From the NCBI GenBank assembly GCA_019137255.1, contig WPDH01000008.1:394310-458309 (forward strand): a stretch of DNA of 64,000 bases. Reading direction: 5' to 3'. The stretch comes from Corinectria fuckeliana (taxonomy: Eukaryota; Ascomycota; Sordariomycetes; Hypocreales; Nectriaceae). The notes under the pieces were generated by a model. That model made no database searches. It worked only from the letters and a program-made list of their open reading frames with translations, and had not been told where the DNA came from. Positions 38,267 through 50,577 of the stretch are shown one piece after another (position 1 is the first letter of the stretch; every line of letters starts with the position of its first letter). The position numbers and the translations under genes were made by a program.

Positions 38267-38876
38267 AAGCTGCAGCAGCTTTATTGGACTGTAGAGGGGA
38301 GCCTGGCGCGCTCGCGCACACGCGCATGCACACAAACAACCTCCCCGCGGCAGGTCAGACGAAACTAGTCACAGCCGAGTCTCTCTGTCTGTCTCACTCT
38401 CCGTCCCTCTGCCCGCCCGCTGCTCTGTCGTCCGAGTATGTGCTGGCAGCCTGGGGCTTGCTGCAGCTCCCAGGTTCTTCCTTGGCCAGGCCTGCATCCA
38501 CGCCGAGAGAAATGAAGAATGAAGGCAACCCTAGTCGCTCAATCGCTCAGTCGCTCACCAATACAGTATTATCGGTCGCACACTCACACTTTCGCAGGCC
38601 CCCAGTGACATACTGCCACTTTTCGGGGACTATACGGACCCCGTCTCCGTGCTCCATAGTTGGTGATTGATCCGGCTGCCGCTGGAGTCATCCACACGCC
38701 TTGGCACCTTGGGAACCCTTTCGGTTCCTGGTCTAAAGGGGCCCAGAGGGCGGCCACACGTTGAAGCATTTGTCGATCCCATCACGGGCAGGACCCGCTC
38801 GAGTTCCAGTCCTCGGCAGATCCCTTGTGGCGGAGGCGAAAGAGACGATCTGATCGGTCACTGCGGTTTTGCAGCA

Positions 38877-38896
38877 GCCAGCCAGCCAGCCAGCCA
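38877..38896. repeat. GCCA tetranucleotide microsatellite, five units
   Basis: Five uninterrupted GCCA units in the gene desert. Confidence 0.9.
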
Positions 38897-41800
38897 AGCA
38901 GCTTGCTTGAGAGTCGAGTGAGACGGGTTGTTGACCGTTGCCAATCTACCTATCCAGCTCGCGTATTCGTACATGTAGGCAAGTAGGTTAGTGAGTGGGC
39001 TATCTTCTTCGCCCGCAGCCCAGCAGGGCATCCTCCCCTGCTTGGACGTGATAGATTTGGCTTTGGGCACATGCCGACATGCACACCATCTCTCACCGTC
39101 CCGTCCTTGTCGTGGCTGACTTCTTCATCTCCGGCCATGCACCGCGCTGCCCTCGTCATTGGAGCCCAAGGGAGTCTATCATTGGCGCCTGCTACGCAGT
39201 GTCTCGGACTCTCTAGACTGCTTCCCTAGCTTCACCATTCAATACCACGTACACACTTCGTATATGTTTCCCTATCTCAAGGGTTGCATACAAGGCTGAT
39301 GAATCGACGACTTAGCATCGCGTCTCCCCTGACCGGTCAATTAAGTTGACCCCTGGTCGGCGTTGCACTCATTTGACCCAGTCGCAAATCAACTCCCAGT
39401 AGTCTGTAGCCGAGACCTCATGGCCAAGTGCTAAATTTGACATCAGAAGATGATCGGCACGAACTATTGGCGGGTCTGCCATGGTTTTCCTCTCTGATCT
39501 TGCTCAGTAGCACGCAACTGGCGACACTGTTGACTGGCAATCCCGGGATCCGCTCTACCCGCTCCAGCGCGTCTCCTCCCCGGCTTGAATACGTATCATT
39601 GATCACCGTCCATGGCGACGGCGAGGGGAAGGATCACGACAAGATATGCGGAGATCGGCCACTAGTCCCGGCTTCTCCTGTGTTCCTGTTGACCTTCTGA
39701 TGTCATTGGCTGTGTACTATGATAAATCGTAATGCTGCATACCTACTACTTATGTGCTCCTCGAATCTGTGTCTCGTGGTACAGGGTAACCTGTGAGTCG
39801 GGGTGACAGTCCCGACAGACCACGGCTTTAGTTGAGAAACCCTATCACTTGGGGTCATTCCGAGGTTTTTGATAAGCTATGCATGCTAGTTTGGTAGGGG
39901 ACAGTAGTACACTCCTAGATAGACATCTGTAAGGTTGTTCATGATTGTAAGGTCCAGGCGTTGTGCTTGTTGTCCGACCGCCAGATGTCGTTCGCACTCA
40001 CCGTTAGCTACCTACTTGCTTAATCGGCATTCAACATAGGGCTATAGTCACAAACCACTTTGCGCCAGGAGGACCATTCCTCGTACGATGTCTCATTGCC
40101 TGGTCAATATCCGATAGGGAGGGCAGCTGCACGTCTCCTAGAATAGTCGATCCGTAACCACTGAATCTCCGCCAAGGGAGCTCAAAACTCCAAACCTCGG
40201 TTCTTCTTATCACGTCAAACTCACCGGGATCTCTCTTCTCTCACCTCCCAGCGTTACGCCGATTTGAACTCGCCAAGCCGTACCCGCCCCTGCTGGCCTG
40301 CGCGACCACACCGAATGCCCCTCCTGCATCGAAAACAACCCTAGCACAAGAAGTAGCATCTCTAAAGCCACCACCGTCGATAAAAGAGGGCCTCAGTCTT
40401 GGCTGCATCCCTCGAGAAACGCCACCTTTGACCTGTAGTCTGAACAACGTATTCCGCAAATGCGCCATGTTCTAGCCCCAAACACCCAAGCGGCAAGCAG
40501 CGACGGCCAAGTGCCCGGTTTGAGTGGGTGTATCTAAGTGAGAGGACATCGGAATTTCCACTGCAAGGGGAATCATACCATATTGGCAGGAGGGGGGTCT
40601 GGGTTCCTGGGGCGACAGGAAAAGTGTAGACTGGGGTCATGATGCAGAGCTATGCCGGTTGACAGATGGGAACCGAAAGGCGACTGTAAAGAGATATACA
40701 GACGTTTGCGTGAGGAAGCGCTTTGCTTACGGTCCAAAGCTTGAGAATCCAGTGCCTGCGTAATCAGGTTATTGTATTGGAGGTGTCGAGATGGGATGTG
40801 AAAGCTTGACGGCGTTCACTACGGGGCCTTGGGTTGGCATCGACGGGCCACTAGGTCCATGTTTAGTTAATGTTGTATGATAAGTCGAAAACCAAGAAAC
40901 ATGAAAGTAACTGAACTGTGCTGCCTTTTATATATACACCAAGCTTTGCAACACGGGTCAGCTGTTATAGTTAATTCTCTGAGAATGGGGAATAGCAGGT
41001 AGGCAGGCCGGAGTGAATGACGGGAGACTCAGTCAGTAATAGCTCGAGGTAGAGATATAGTAATCTCGTCCGGGAAACGGGCGAGTCATAGACGACGGGA
41101 TGTTGGTTATGATGACCGAGTCTGCCCCGAGTTGTGGTTGACATAGAGACGCGGATGGTAGTTGGCCAACGACTTAGAAAGCACACCCAGTTTCATCAAC
41201 CAACTCCGAGTCAGTGTAATTCAAAGATGTCTGTTTTGTGAAGGAACTATTATCCCCAGTCCATCTTCTCAGGCTTCATGGGATGTATTGGAATCCCTGT
41301 CCAAGATAATTGCTGGTGGGTTTCGGGCACCCTGAAAGAGAACGGCTATGTAGCACAGTAGCTGGGATGCCGCTCTTCTCATTTTTCCTCACCGTGGCCT
41401 TGAATTCCCTTGAAGCGGACTCGAGGTACCGAGGCCTTTGACGTCCCTGACGATTGGTCTGAACTAGTAACGCAGATGCGACCTACCTCACCGAGGTAGA
41501 AGAGACGTGCCTGTTTAGTGTCCGAGACAGTTGTCGTAACTGTCAACAGTTGCCTGTAAGCTATCGAGTTTCGCAAGCTTCATCGAAACCACTACGGCCG
41601 GCTGCAGACTCAAAAGATGGTTGATATGTGCTCAGTAGTTTCCGCATAATGCAGCTACCTTGACGCTATAGCTGTGGCGACCTCGCCACCAGGTCTTTCT
41701 GCTTCTACTACCACCATCATCGTCATGTACTCATTATCAAGTGGCCAAGAATCACACTCTGCCGCGACTCAAGACGTGTTATACACCACTAAGTCTACTA

Positions 41801-42174
41801 GAAACACCGTACGACACCTGCTCTTGACTGGGAGAGACGGCAGGCTGCAAGCGTCCGAGTAGGTCTTGGACTGTTGATTCAACTATCTTCTAGAATCCAG
41901 GATGTCATGTTCAAAGATATAATTATATATATTTGACCCCCTCGATGAGGGAACTTAGTGTGTTGAAGCTACTGTGTTGTCACGCATTGCATCTTGCATT
42001 GCGAGGCTCGTTGGTTTAGACTTTTATTTTCATCAAGTTTTGCATCGTGCCTTATTGACCCCTCTACCTTTTGTGTTCTGATCTAACTTTTTCTAACCCT
42101 TCAAGGATGCCTCGATGCCTCGATGCCTCCTCAGCTATCTAGACTAGCTCTACGCAGTCTAGCAGCTCTTCGAG

Positions 42175-42570
42175 CTACGGGCCTGACTTTGTGTCATCCC
42201 GCATCTCCTTGAGGAATCTGACCTCGTCGTCTGATTCGGCTTTCTCCTTACTGGCAAGCTCGTCTAGCAGTGTCTCCTCTTGCTTGATGAAGTCGATGTC
42301 ATCGTTATGAATCGCTATGCTATTGAGCAGCAGGCTGCAATCGAAGAAGGCTGGATTTACCCTCCGCATCTTGCTAAGGGTGCCTCGGCAGCTTGATTGA
42401 AAGCCACCTAGGTACGGCAATCCGGCTTTTCGAAGCTGCTGCTTGTAATCACACGCCTTTATCGCTCTATCGTCGAGAGCGTAGCGGTATTCGTTCGTGT
42501 ATGCATCATAGCTGGGGCTCTTTGCCTAGATGGCACAGTAGGTAATTCGTATCGTAGGCATCGTGATCAT
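42175..42570 (-). pseudogene. Broken small ORF, probable mobile-element relic
   Basis: From ATG codons at 42570 or 42561 the frame reads 11-14 codons, meets TAG at 42528-42526, then runs 116 codons of sense in the same frame to a TAG at 42175. The downstream part is protein-like and hydrophilic (SPSYDAYTNEYRYALDD, DYKQQLRKAGLPYLGG, then an acidic, helix-prone end with EETLLDELASKEKAESDDE). The in-frame TAG would be CAG before a single C-to-T change, the kind RIP makes, but an intron acceptor (CCATCTAG) is another reading. I do not recognise the family. A TATA box and a hairpin leader lie just upstream, so it may once have been expressed. Confidence 0.45.
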
Positions 42571-42627
42571 ATATTGCTTTTCGGGTTGTGTTGAAGATGG
42601 TGTTTTGAGATTTTGTTAAAGAAAGCT

Positions 42628-42664
42628 AGCCTGGCTCGTCAGCTTGACGAGAGATGGCCAGGCT
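42628..42664. repeat. Nested inverted repeat in leader of the broken ORF
   Basis: AGCCTGGC at 42628-42635 pairs with GCCAGGCT at 42657-42664. Inside it, CTCGTC at 42635-42640 pairs with GACGAG at 42646-42651 around a 5-nt loop. Together they form a two-part stem with a small internal bulge, between the TATA box and the ATG. Confidence 0.7.
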
Positions 42665-42670
42665 TTTATA
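42663..42670 (-). promoter_or_regulatory. TATA box upstream of the broken ORF
   Basis: The minus strand reads GGCTATAAAAGCCTGG, about 100 bp upstream of the candidate ATG. The A-rich, G-poor leader that follows (TCTTTAACAAAATCTCAAAA) looks like a genuine fungal 5' leader. Confidence 0.45.
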
Positions 42671-43787
42671 GCCATTATGTTAGCTGGATAAGCTTTTAGA
42701 AGCTATCAAGGTTAGAGAGGGAGGTCTATTGCAATAGCGTGCCTTAATGCTAAGATTAGCGTTATAAATTGGGTTACTTACTGGGAAAAGATTACTACAT
42801 TTTATAGTACTGGGTATAGTACCTTGTAGGTTTTTTTTTATATGTATTATTTACTATATTGCTTTCTTTATCTGAGAAGATATCAATGAGGGCATATTTA
42901 CAACTAGATAATAATACCCGTAAATAAAGCCAGATGACTAAACTTGTCTCGAAAGCAGATACGAATGAGGACGAGTCCTCAACCGAAAACCCTCAGTCTT
43001 GTCACTTGATAGAATATGAGTGTTCTATAGCATAAGAACCTCGAATCGATGACCTGAAAGTATAGACCCGACCTAAGAAAAGTGACAAGTCCAACTATTG
43101 AGAGCCTATAGATCAAGGATGGAGTCGGGAGTGTTCAGGATAGAGGAGACTGGTTACATGGTCTAGAAGAGAGGGAGCTATCGAGGTCGGCTTGTAGAAT
43201 TGGTCTAAGAAACACTCGGGCAAGACTCATGCACTCGGATTATAGGTGTGGAATTTGTTTTCGGGGTTAAGGGATTGACACTGTTTGTGTATTCCTTGGG
43301 ACTAGTGTTTGGGGGTATGGTCGATGACGTATAAGACCATCTGAGATAAGGTTAGATCCGATCTTGTTCCTTCAACATGTCTGGGACGACCTCGTTGAAT
43401 GCATGGTTTCTCAGGCTCAATTGAGGAAAATGCTGCAGGGGACCACATAGACGGACCGAAGCTGATATAGGTGCCGCTGTTGTCTTGGCTAAATAAAGGA
43501 CACTGCCAGATGAACAATCCCGCTCCTCTCCATTGTTTCGGGTTGTGGGCAACTGGGAACCCGAACGAAGGCCTCGGTCGGTGCCACTTGGTGGGTGTGT
43601 CGGTCGACTCCAGGATGAACCCGCGCCTCAGCTAACAGCTCCACTTTTGGACGTCGATTTGTAGGGTGTGATCGCCGCCGGTTCTTTGCATACGTAACTT
43701 GCGAACCTGTTTCCTTTGTCTAACTTAAGCTCTCACCTGCTCCGGTTGTGTTGCCAGCAATCCGTATCCCTGGAACACGCTCTCGCC

Positions 43788-44701
43788 ATGGCCGACCAGC
43801 CCGTCTACACGCTCCACTACTTTCCCTTCTCTCTGTATTCGCTTATGGTGCGCTTTGGCTTCGTTCTGGGAGAGTCGCTCAACCCTAGCACGGCGCCAAA
43901 GCTGAAGATTAGGCTGGTGAACCAGCATCGAGAAGATCACCTCTCTGAGCCGTATCTGACACTGGTTAACAACAAGGGCCAGGTTCAATCTCTTCCCCGG
44001 TCGCCGCGTATACGAAAAAGCCGCTAATCGTTTCTTCTACAGGTCCCCGTGCTGACTTCTCCTGCGTTGCCGGCTTCTCTGGACGATAGTCAATCTATTG
44101 CACAATGGCTCTGCAAGAGGCAGCCGGAACTGATGCCGGAGGAACATGAGGAGACCATTATATCTCTCATGGAAAAGATCTACTCCTTCCAGGCTCTGCC
44201 GCTGGTGATATCGGCAGAGGATCGGCAGTACGGCCTCCCTAACCAAGCTGCAGCCTTGCTCGAGAAAAACGGCCTATCCCCGAAGTACCGTCGAGCGCTT
44301 GAAATCAACAGTATCTTGTAAGTGACCACGCGGACGTTTCGCGGTACCGCTAACGACTTATGAGCCACGAAACCATGAACAGCAGTTCCCTCGATCCGGA
44401 CAATGTTGCCCAGGCAGAAGAAGGGGCGTTGGAATTCATGCACGAGCTGACGGAGGTTCTCAAGGGCCACAATGAGGGAAAGACGTGGATATTCGGGGAC
44501 CGACCTACGATCCTGGACGCACAAGTAACGGCATTGGCGGCACGACTGATGGACGTGAACCGGGAGGACTTGCTGCCAGGAGAGGTACAGGCGTATGCCA
44601 GCGCCGTCATAGCTACGCCCGAGTGGAACAGGGTCACCAACGGGAGGCCGACAACTTGGGATGAGTCTCTGGGGAAGGTGGCCGATTTCGAAGCAATATA
44701 A
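43788..44701 (+). CDS. Glutathione S-transferase-like protein, 262 aa
   Basis: Exons 43788-43982, 44043-44317 and 44383-44701; introns of 60 and 65 nt with consistent phases (NNKGQ then VPVLTSP; NSI then FSSLDPD). The N-terminal thioredoxin-fold half starts YTLHYFPFSLYSLMVR, has the cis-proline motif KGQVPVL and then DDSQSIAQWL, matching the glutathione gamma-glutamyl binding site. The C-terminal all-helical half contains FGDRPTILDAQVTALAARL, the usual N-capping and hydrophobic-staple position. Length is slightly above the 220-240 aa typical of GSTs. No signal peptide, so probably cytosolic. Substrate and class are not evident. An in-frame upstream ATG-like start at 43716 is unlikely. Confidence 0.8.
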
Positions 44702-47200
44702 GAGAGCCTGGTGGCCAATTTTCTCACACGGACTGATGGATTCGGCGAGTTGTGAAGAGGAAGACCCAAATGCTGGGTAGATTTTCCACTGGTGAAAGAT
44801 GGGTGACTGCTTCGTATCTAGGTTCATGATACTGAATGCATATAGGGCAAACAGAACATACTGAAACGTCACCTTGCAAAACAAATGACAGATAACATCG
44901 ATTTTGACATGCGTTCTCGTCGACTGGTGATGGAAACATTGGTGACTCAGGCTCTGTGTGTAAATGAAACAGATATTTTCACATGACAAAACTGGATGAC
45001 CTACTGCTGTGATGTTGTCACACGTGAAGTTGACACGGCAAGATATTGGGATATGTATGTGTTCCGAGGACCAATGTCTCAATTGGAGATAGATGAAGTA
45101 CCTCGTCGTCAAAGACTCTTGGCCTAGTACTTGGCAAGTTCCTGGAGAGCAACCCCCAGTGTGTTACCGAGGAGGCGAATCCACCGACTTGATGTAAAAC
45201 ACGACGAAAGTCCCTGATGTTAAAAAGTTCCTGCACAAGATGAGGCTCCGGGACATTGCCGGTCATTTTTACGTACACAACGAACGACAACTGGCTGACG
45301 AAGCGTCCATCTCGCGAACAAAAGTTCCCGACCGCCGGAGACACAACACGGGCCGTCGGCCGATGCCACTGGACGGTCGGCAGATCTTGGTGCGCCACCT
45401 TGATGGTTTCGATCATTCATTCATTGCATTTCCCCAGGCGGGTTTCGGCCGAGAGGAGAGAGCGGGCGGCTGTGTGTGTTTCGCAGAGGGGATGGGAACA
45501 ACGCATCGGAGAGGCCGGGCAGCGCGGCGGCAACAAAAGTTCGCCAAGTGACGGATGGGGACAGGGCCTTTTGATCGAGTCGCGCAGGGACCTTACCTGA
45601 CGGTGCAACCGCTCGACTTGTGATGGGCCGTGTTTTGGGGATTGTGAGGATGGACGGCTTTTGAATTTCATCAGGGCGCTTTGAACAATGGAAATAGCCG
45701 GAGCAGGGTTTATGAGGTTGAGTGAATATGCGGGAGGATGGTAGGTAGTAGGAGAAGAGATGTCCAAGGGATACCTAGTTACGGAGCTTCTCACACTGTG
45801 GTAGGGAGGTGTTGGCTGTACTTATCTTGTGTCAGGCTCCTGAGGGCAGCTGCCGAGGGTTGTCTATTGCTATTGGAATTGAAAGCTGCATCCTTTCACG
45901 ACAGGAAATACCTTAAGTCCCCCGGCCAGTCCAGTCGTGGAATTGATTGTTACCAACAAAACCCGGGGATGGCATCATGCGTCGGGAGCCTTTCCGCACC
46001 GGGCGACAATTGCAAGGCAACTAAACTAACTACATACTAGTAGTAATTACCAGGTGGTGGGTGGGTGGTACATCCTCTGATGTTTGGCACAGCCCCGAGC
46101 CAAATCATCACCCGGCTGGAAAGCCGTGTTGTGGTCCGAGGCTAATCCTAAGAGGGATGGAAGATAAGGCGGCCCTTGAAGTGTGGAAGGACTGAAGACT
46201 GAAGGCGCTTCTGGGGGCGCAGCTCATTGGCTTTGATACGGGGGATGGAATGGCGTGCGCTCAAAGGGCAAAAGGGCCAAGGCGATATCTAATAACTACC
46301 CAAGTAAGGATGACTGTCTGATGATGCCCAGTGTAGTTATTTGTGGTTTTTGCTTCCTTGGCCGCGAGAAGTATACCGAGGTATATATGCACCAGAACAA
46401 AAATCCCCTTATGGATCTTACTCGGAGTCGCGAACAAAAGGTCCGAATCTGGAGACGTACTGTGTAGGCACGAAGCCAACCAACGCCTCAATTAGTCCGC
46501 CACGAGTCCAGTCGAGCCCAGCGACCCTTCTGGATCCTTGTCTCAGACTCGCTGAACTCGCAGAGTTGGACCCTAGCTCAGTCGCCTACCCCGGGGGGCG
46601 ACTATGCCCAACCAGGAAGGTCTGCGCAGGCCGATGGTGCCGTTTCGTGATAGCAGCGGCGCGCCCAGACTTTAATAAGTACGTACATGGTACGAAGCAT
46701 AAGGTACGGCTTTCTCATGGAACAGCTCAACCGGAACACTGCGGTGTCTCTTTGACAGAAGCCTCGACGCCTACTCCACGCCGGGGCGCGAGACAACCCC
46801 AATCACCTTCCAGACGTCTTCTTCGGGCCCCTTAGAACCGGACTTGGAACCTCTCGGGCGGCCCTGAGCCTGTCCCACCATGCCTGTGATTGTCTAGTGC
46901 GGGTGTCAATCTCTATCGCCCTCACGCCTTCGCGGGGGGGGAAACCCTCTCCTCTCTCTCCTCTCCTCTTCCTCCTCGTTCGCCCGTGCTCAAATCGGTC
47001 CCGTCCTACGCTGGGTCAGCCCGGCCAAGTCTGAAGTGGTTCACTCCTTGTATAACCCGCGCCCGCCTGCCTGGCTGCTACACGTCGCTGGCCCTCTCTT
47101 TTGCTTCGCTCCGTTCCGCCTCCTCCTCGCCATCGCATCGCATCGCAAACCCATCCCACGCCTACGCCCTCCCCGAAGGCCAACGGGCGTCTAAACCACC
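44702..47200. other. Intergenic, 2.5 kb, promoter of the OPT gene
   Basis: Between tandem rightward genes. The final ~300 bp is pyrimidine-rich (CTCTCCTCTCTCTCC) and is probably the OPT promoter and leader. Frames of 100-164 codons at 45018-45416 (-) and 46341-46835 (+) were examined and not accepted. Confidence 0.5.
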
Positions 47201-49906
47201 ATGGTGCCGTCCATCTTCCGCAAGCGCCACGAGGCCGAGGACATCACCCCGTTGCCTGGTCCTCTCGAGGCCGCTGCCGCTGCCGCTTCGGGCGTCGACA
47301 CCTTCGAGCATCTCAAGCAATTCGAAAAGGCCCACAAGCTCGACCCCAACCTGCCCATCGACGACCTCACCGACGTCGACGCCGCCATCGCGACCGGGAA
47401 TGCCGAGAAGGGCATCGAGATTGAGCATGCGCTCATGGAGGACAACAGCCCGTATCCAGAGGTATGCGCCCACCTGCCCGCCCGTGATATCGCCCGAGAT
47501 CCTACTTGGGATCCTGCCGATCTCAGCATCAGATGCGACCTTGCAGATGCATCGTCTGGATTCAACCTTCTAGCTGGCATCGGATTGATTGATCCTTTAC
47601 TTAATAGGTGCGAGCGGTTGTCCGCAACTTCGATGTCGACTTGCCTGCAAACACTATTCGCGCCTGGGTCATTGGCATGATCCTTTGCACTATCGGCTCT
47701 GGTGTCAACATGCTCTTCTCTCTGCGAAACCCCAGCGTCTCCATCACCACCTACGTCGTCCAACTCGTTGCCTATCCCATCGGCCTCGGCTGGGATCTCG
47801 TCATGCCCGACCGCGTGTGGAACGTATTCGGCCTCAAGTTCAACCTCAAGCCCGGCAAATTCAACTACAAGGAGCACGTCGTGATCGTTGCCATGTCCAA
47901 CGTGAGTAAATCCCGGGCCCCTCAACATCTCCCCTCCCTGTGTCCTTGATCTCTACTCCAATCCCTAGTCAAACTGCTAACTAGGTCTCCAGGCCGCCTA
48001 CGGTGGTGGTGTTCTCTACGCCACCGATGTCCTGCTCGCTCAGCAGCTCTTCTACGGCCAGCACTTTGGATGGGGATTCCAGATTCTGTTCGGTGTCACC
48101 ACCCTCTGCACTGGCTACGGCCTAGCAGGCATGGCCCGTCGCTTCTTGGTGTGGCCTGCCGCCATGATCTGGCCTTCCGACCTCGTCAACTGCGCCCTGT
48201 TCTACACCCTCCACGACCACTCGGGATCTGACCCCACCAAGACCAATGGCTGGAAGATTGCTCGGTACAGGTGGTTCGTCATTGTTGGATGTGCCGGCTT
48301 TGTTTGGTATTGGTTCCCTGGCTGGATTTTCAAGGGCCTCTCCTACTTCACCTGGATTTGCTGGATTGCTCCCAAGAACGTCGCCATCAATAAGATCTTT
48401 GGCGGCTTGTCTGGCTACGGCTTGATGCCCACTTCCTTCGACTGGACCGTGTACAGCGGCTACCTGCAGTCGCCCTTGATCCCGCCCTTTTACGCAATCG
48501 CCAACGTCCTGGCCGGAATCGTCGTCTTCTTCATCTTCATTTCCATGGGCGTTCACTTCTCCGGCACCTGGTACGCCGATTACTTCCCGGTCCAGTCGTC
48601 CGAGTCGTATGACAACAAGGGCCACATCTACGACGTTTCTCGAATTCTGGACTCCAATTTCTACTTCAACGAGACGGCCTACAAGGAATACTCACCACTC
48701 TTCCTGCCGACCCAATTTGCCATGGCCTATGGCCTCTCCTTTGCCGCCGTCACAGCCGTCGTCGTCCACGTCGCTCTGTACCACGGCCAGGAGATCTGGA
48801 AGCAGTTCAGGCTCGCCCGTCATCAGGAGGATGATGTTCATATGCGGTTGATGAAGAAATATCGCGATGTGGAGGACTGGTGGTACGCTGGTATGTTCTT
48901 GGCAGGAATCTTGGTCACGAATGGCTGAACGTCTCTGCTAACATGCCCGATAGCTCTTTTCATCGTCATGGTCTCCATCTCGTTCGGTGTCGTTGCAGGC
49001 TATCCCACCGGATTCCCTGCGTGGGCCTTTGTCGTCTGCATGCTGATCCCCATTGTCTGGCTCATCCCAATCGGTCTCGTTCAGGCCATCACCAATATCC
49101 AGCTCGGCCTCAACGTCCTGACAGAGTTCATCATCGGATACATGGTCCCGGGACGTCCAGTGGCTATGATGATGTTCAAGAACTACGGCTACATCTCCAT
49201 GACCCAGGCTCTCTACTTTGCCCAGGACCTCAAGCTTGGCCACTACATGAAGGTTCCGCCCCGAGTCATGTTCTCCTCTCAGTTAGTCGCGTCCTTGTGG
49301 TCCGCCGTTGTGCAGATCTGCGTTATGAACTGGGCCCTCGGTCACATCCCCAACGTGTGCTCGCTTGACCAGGAAAACAACTACACTTGCCCTGGCGGCC
49401 GAGTCTTTTACACGGCTTCGGTCATCTGGGGAGCCATCGGTCCCGCACGAATCTTTAGCGGCAACGCCATCTACTCCTCCCTCCAATGGTTCTGGCTTGT
49501 CGGTGCCGTTACTCCTGTCATCACTTGGCTCCTCGCCCGCAGGTGGCCCCGGTCAATTTGGCGCTACGTGTGCACTCCGCTCATCTACGGCGGCTCCAAC
49601 ATGCTGCCCCCCGCCAGCGTTTACATCTACCTCTGCTGGGCCATGGCCGGTACCGTCTTCAACTATTACATCAAGCGACGTTACACTGGATGGTGGCTAC
49701 AGTACAATTACATCACCTCGGCCGCGTTGGACTGTGGGCTGATTGTATCTACGATGGTCATCTTCTTCACTCTCTACCTGACGAGTGCCAACGACCCTAA
49801 CTGGTGGGGCAACGACGCTGCCCTGAACACACTTGACCTGAACACTGCGGCGGTCAAGCTCCGAGTCCCTGAGGGACAGACTATTGGGCCTACAGAATGG
49901 CCTTGA
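47201..49906 (+). CDS. OPT-family oligopeptide transporter, 801 aa
   Basis: Proton-coupled plasma-membrane importer of small peptides, peptide-clade OPT (Isp4/Opt2-like). Exons 47201-47461, 47608-47901, 47993-48890 and 48954-49906; introns 146, 91, 63 nt. The cytoplasmic N-terminus (~85 aa, acidic) leads to NSPYPEVRAVV, the normal entry to helix 1. Residues 168-177 (KPGKFNYKEH) followed by VVIVAMSNAAYGGG are the family hallmark (NPGxFNxKEHxxIxxMxN), although the leading Asn-Pro is Leu-Lys here. About 14 hydrophobic segments follow, with KVPPRVMFSSQLVASLW and IPNVCSLDQENNYTCPGG as conserved landmarks and the terminal EGQTIGPTEWP. An NETAYKEYSPLFLPTQFAMAYG loop is also typical. Length is normal. 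Substrate range unknown. Confidence 0.95.
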
Positions 49907-50577
49907 GTTGGAGTTATTCAAAGTGTTATTTGGGTTAAGCCATCTTGGGTGAAGCTAAAGAAGGTGCGGATATGTTTTGGAAAGCGGGTGTCTCTGTACA
50001 TATTCATACGAGCAGGCTGCGGCGTTACTGGACAGGGTATATTTCATTCTGGCTGGCCTGGTTATTTAAGATACCAATAATGATTCACGTTGATGGAATC
50101 CATCATGTCTTATTCTGATGAGGGTTGCGGTGAGGCCCAGTTTGTGGATTGGCTGCATGTGAAAACCACCGGACGTACAAATATGAGTTACGGTAAGCGT
50201 GGGGAGGTGTACCCTAGACAACTTTCACCCTATAGGGGTGATGCTATTCTGTATAAAAGTACATTGTTCTCGAAGAGTTATCTTCACTCTGAAAGGTGTC
50301 GTGCATGGTTTGATGGTTTTCATCGACTTCCCCGCTTGGCTCAGCCACAGCCTGGGCCCTTAGGGTCCTTTGTTGCGCTATTACCAAGCCCCGAGTCACG
50401 TGACGCCGACTTCCAAAGCGGTCACATGATCTAAGCGGAACAACCCACACACCGAGCCCGGTTCCCGCAAGATTAGGGCTAGAGGTGCAACAATTCGACA
50501 CTCCACCAAAAAAGGCCCTCCCAAATTGAGAAATCCTCGATCGCCATCCATCTAACCGTCCAAACACCACAGCCAAG
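49907..50577. promoter_or_regulatory. OPT 3' region and RPL37 promoter
   Basis: About 670 bp. The segment CCCTATAGGGGTGA near 50229-50242 and AGGGTCC/TTAGGGCTAGAGG elements near 50362 and 50473-50485 resemble the CTAGGG-type boxes often seen ahead of ribosomal protein genes in filamentous fungi; assignment is tentative. Confidence 0.35.

Larger units (their letters stand above)
36091..41900. other. Gene desert, part 2
   Basis: About 5.8 kb. A short frame at 36098-36271 (57 codons) ends an apparent exon at a GGTAAGC donor but no partner exon was found. Also present are an 18-nt palindrome at 38249-38266, a GCCA microsatellite at 38877-38896, a T-run at 37507-37516 and several CTAGGTA/TACGTA motifs. 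No gene supported. Confidence 0.45.
41901..43700. other. Probable transposon-derived, moderately AT-rich segment
   Basis: Composition shifts to AT-rich with many T-runs near 42720-42870. It contains one protein-like ORF broken by a stop (42175-42570) and a promoter-like leader. Minus-strand translations at 42950-43550 give short protein-like stretches interrupted by stops. No terminal repeats were found, so the element's limits and class are unknown. Confidence 0.4.

Noticed and set aside
44180..45112. 310-codon antisense frame over the GST-like gene
   Set aside because: Its first part is antisense to well-supported exons; the GST fold motifs on the plus strand are decisive.
45018..45416. 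132-codon frame on the minus strand, downstream of the GST-like gene
   Set aside because: Some stretches look protein-like but it overlaps the probable 3' region of the GST-like gene and has no partner exon or recognisable domain.
46341..46835. 164-codon frame upstream of the OPT gene
   Set aside because: Low-complexity Pro/Arg/Ser content and no family; the DNA is better explained as promoter.
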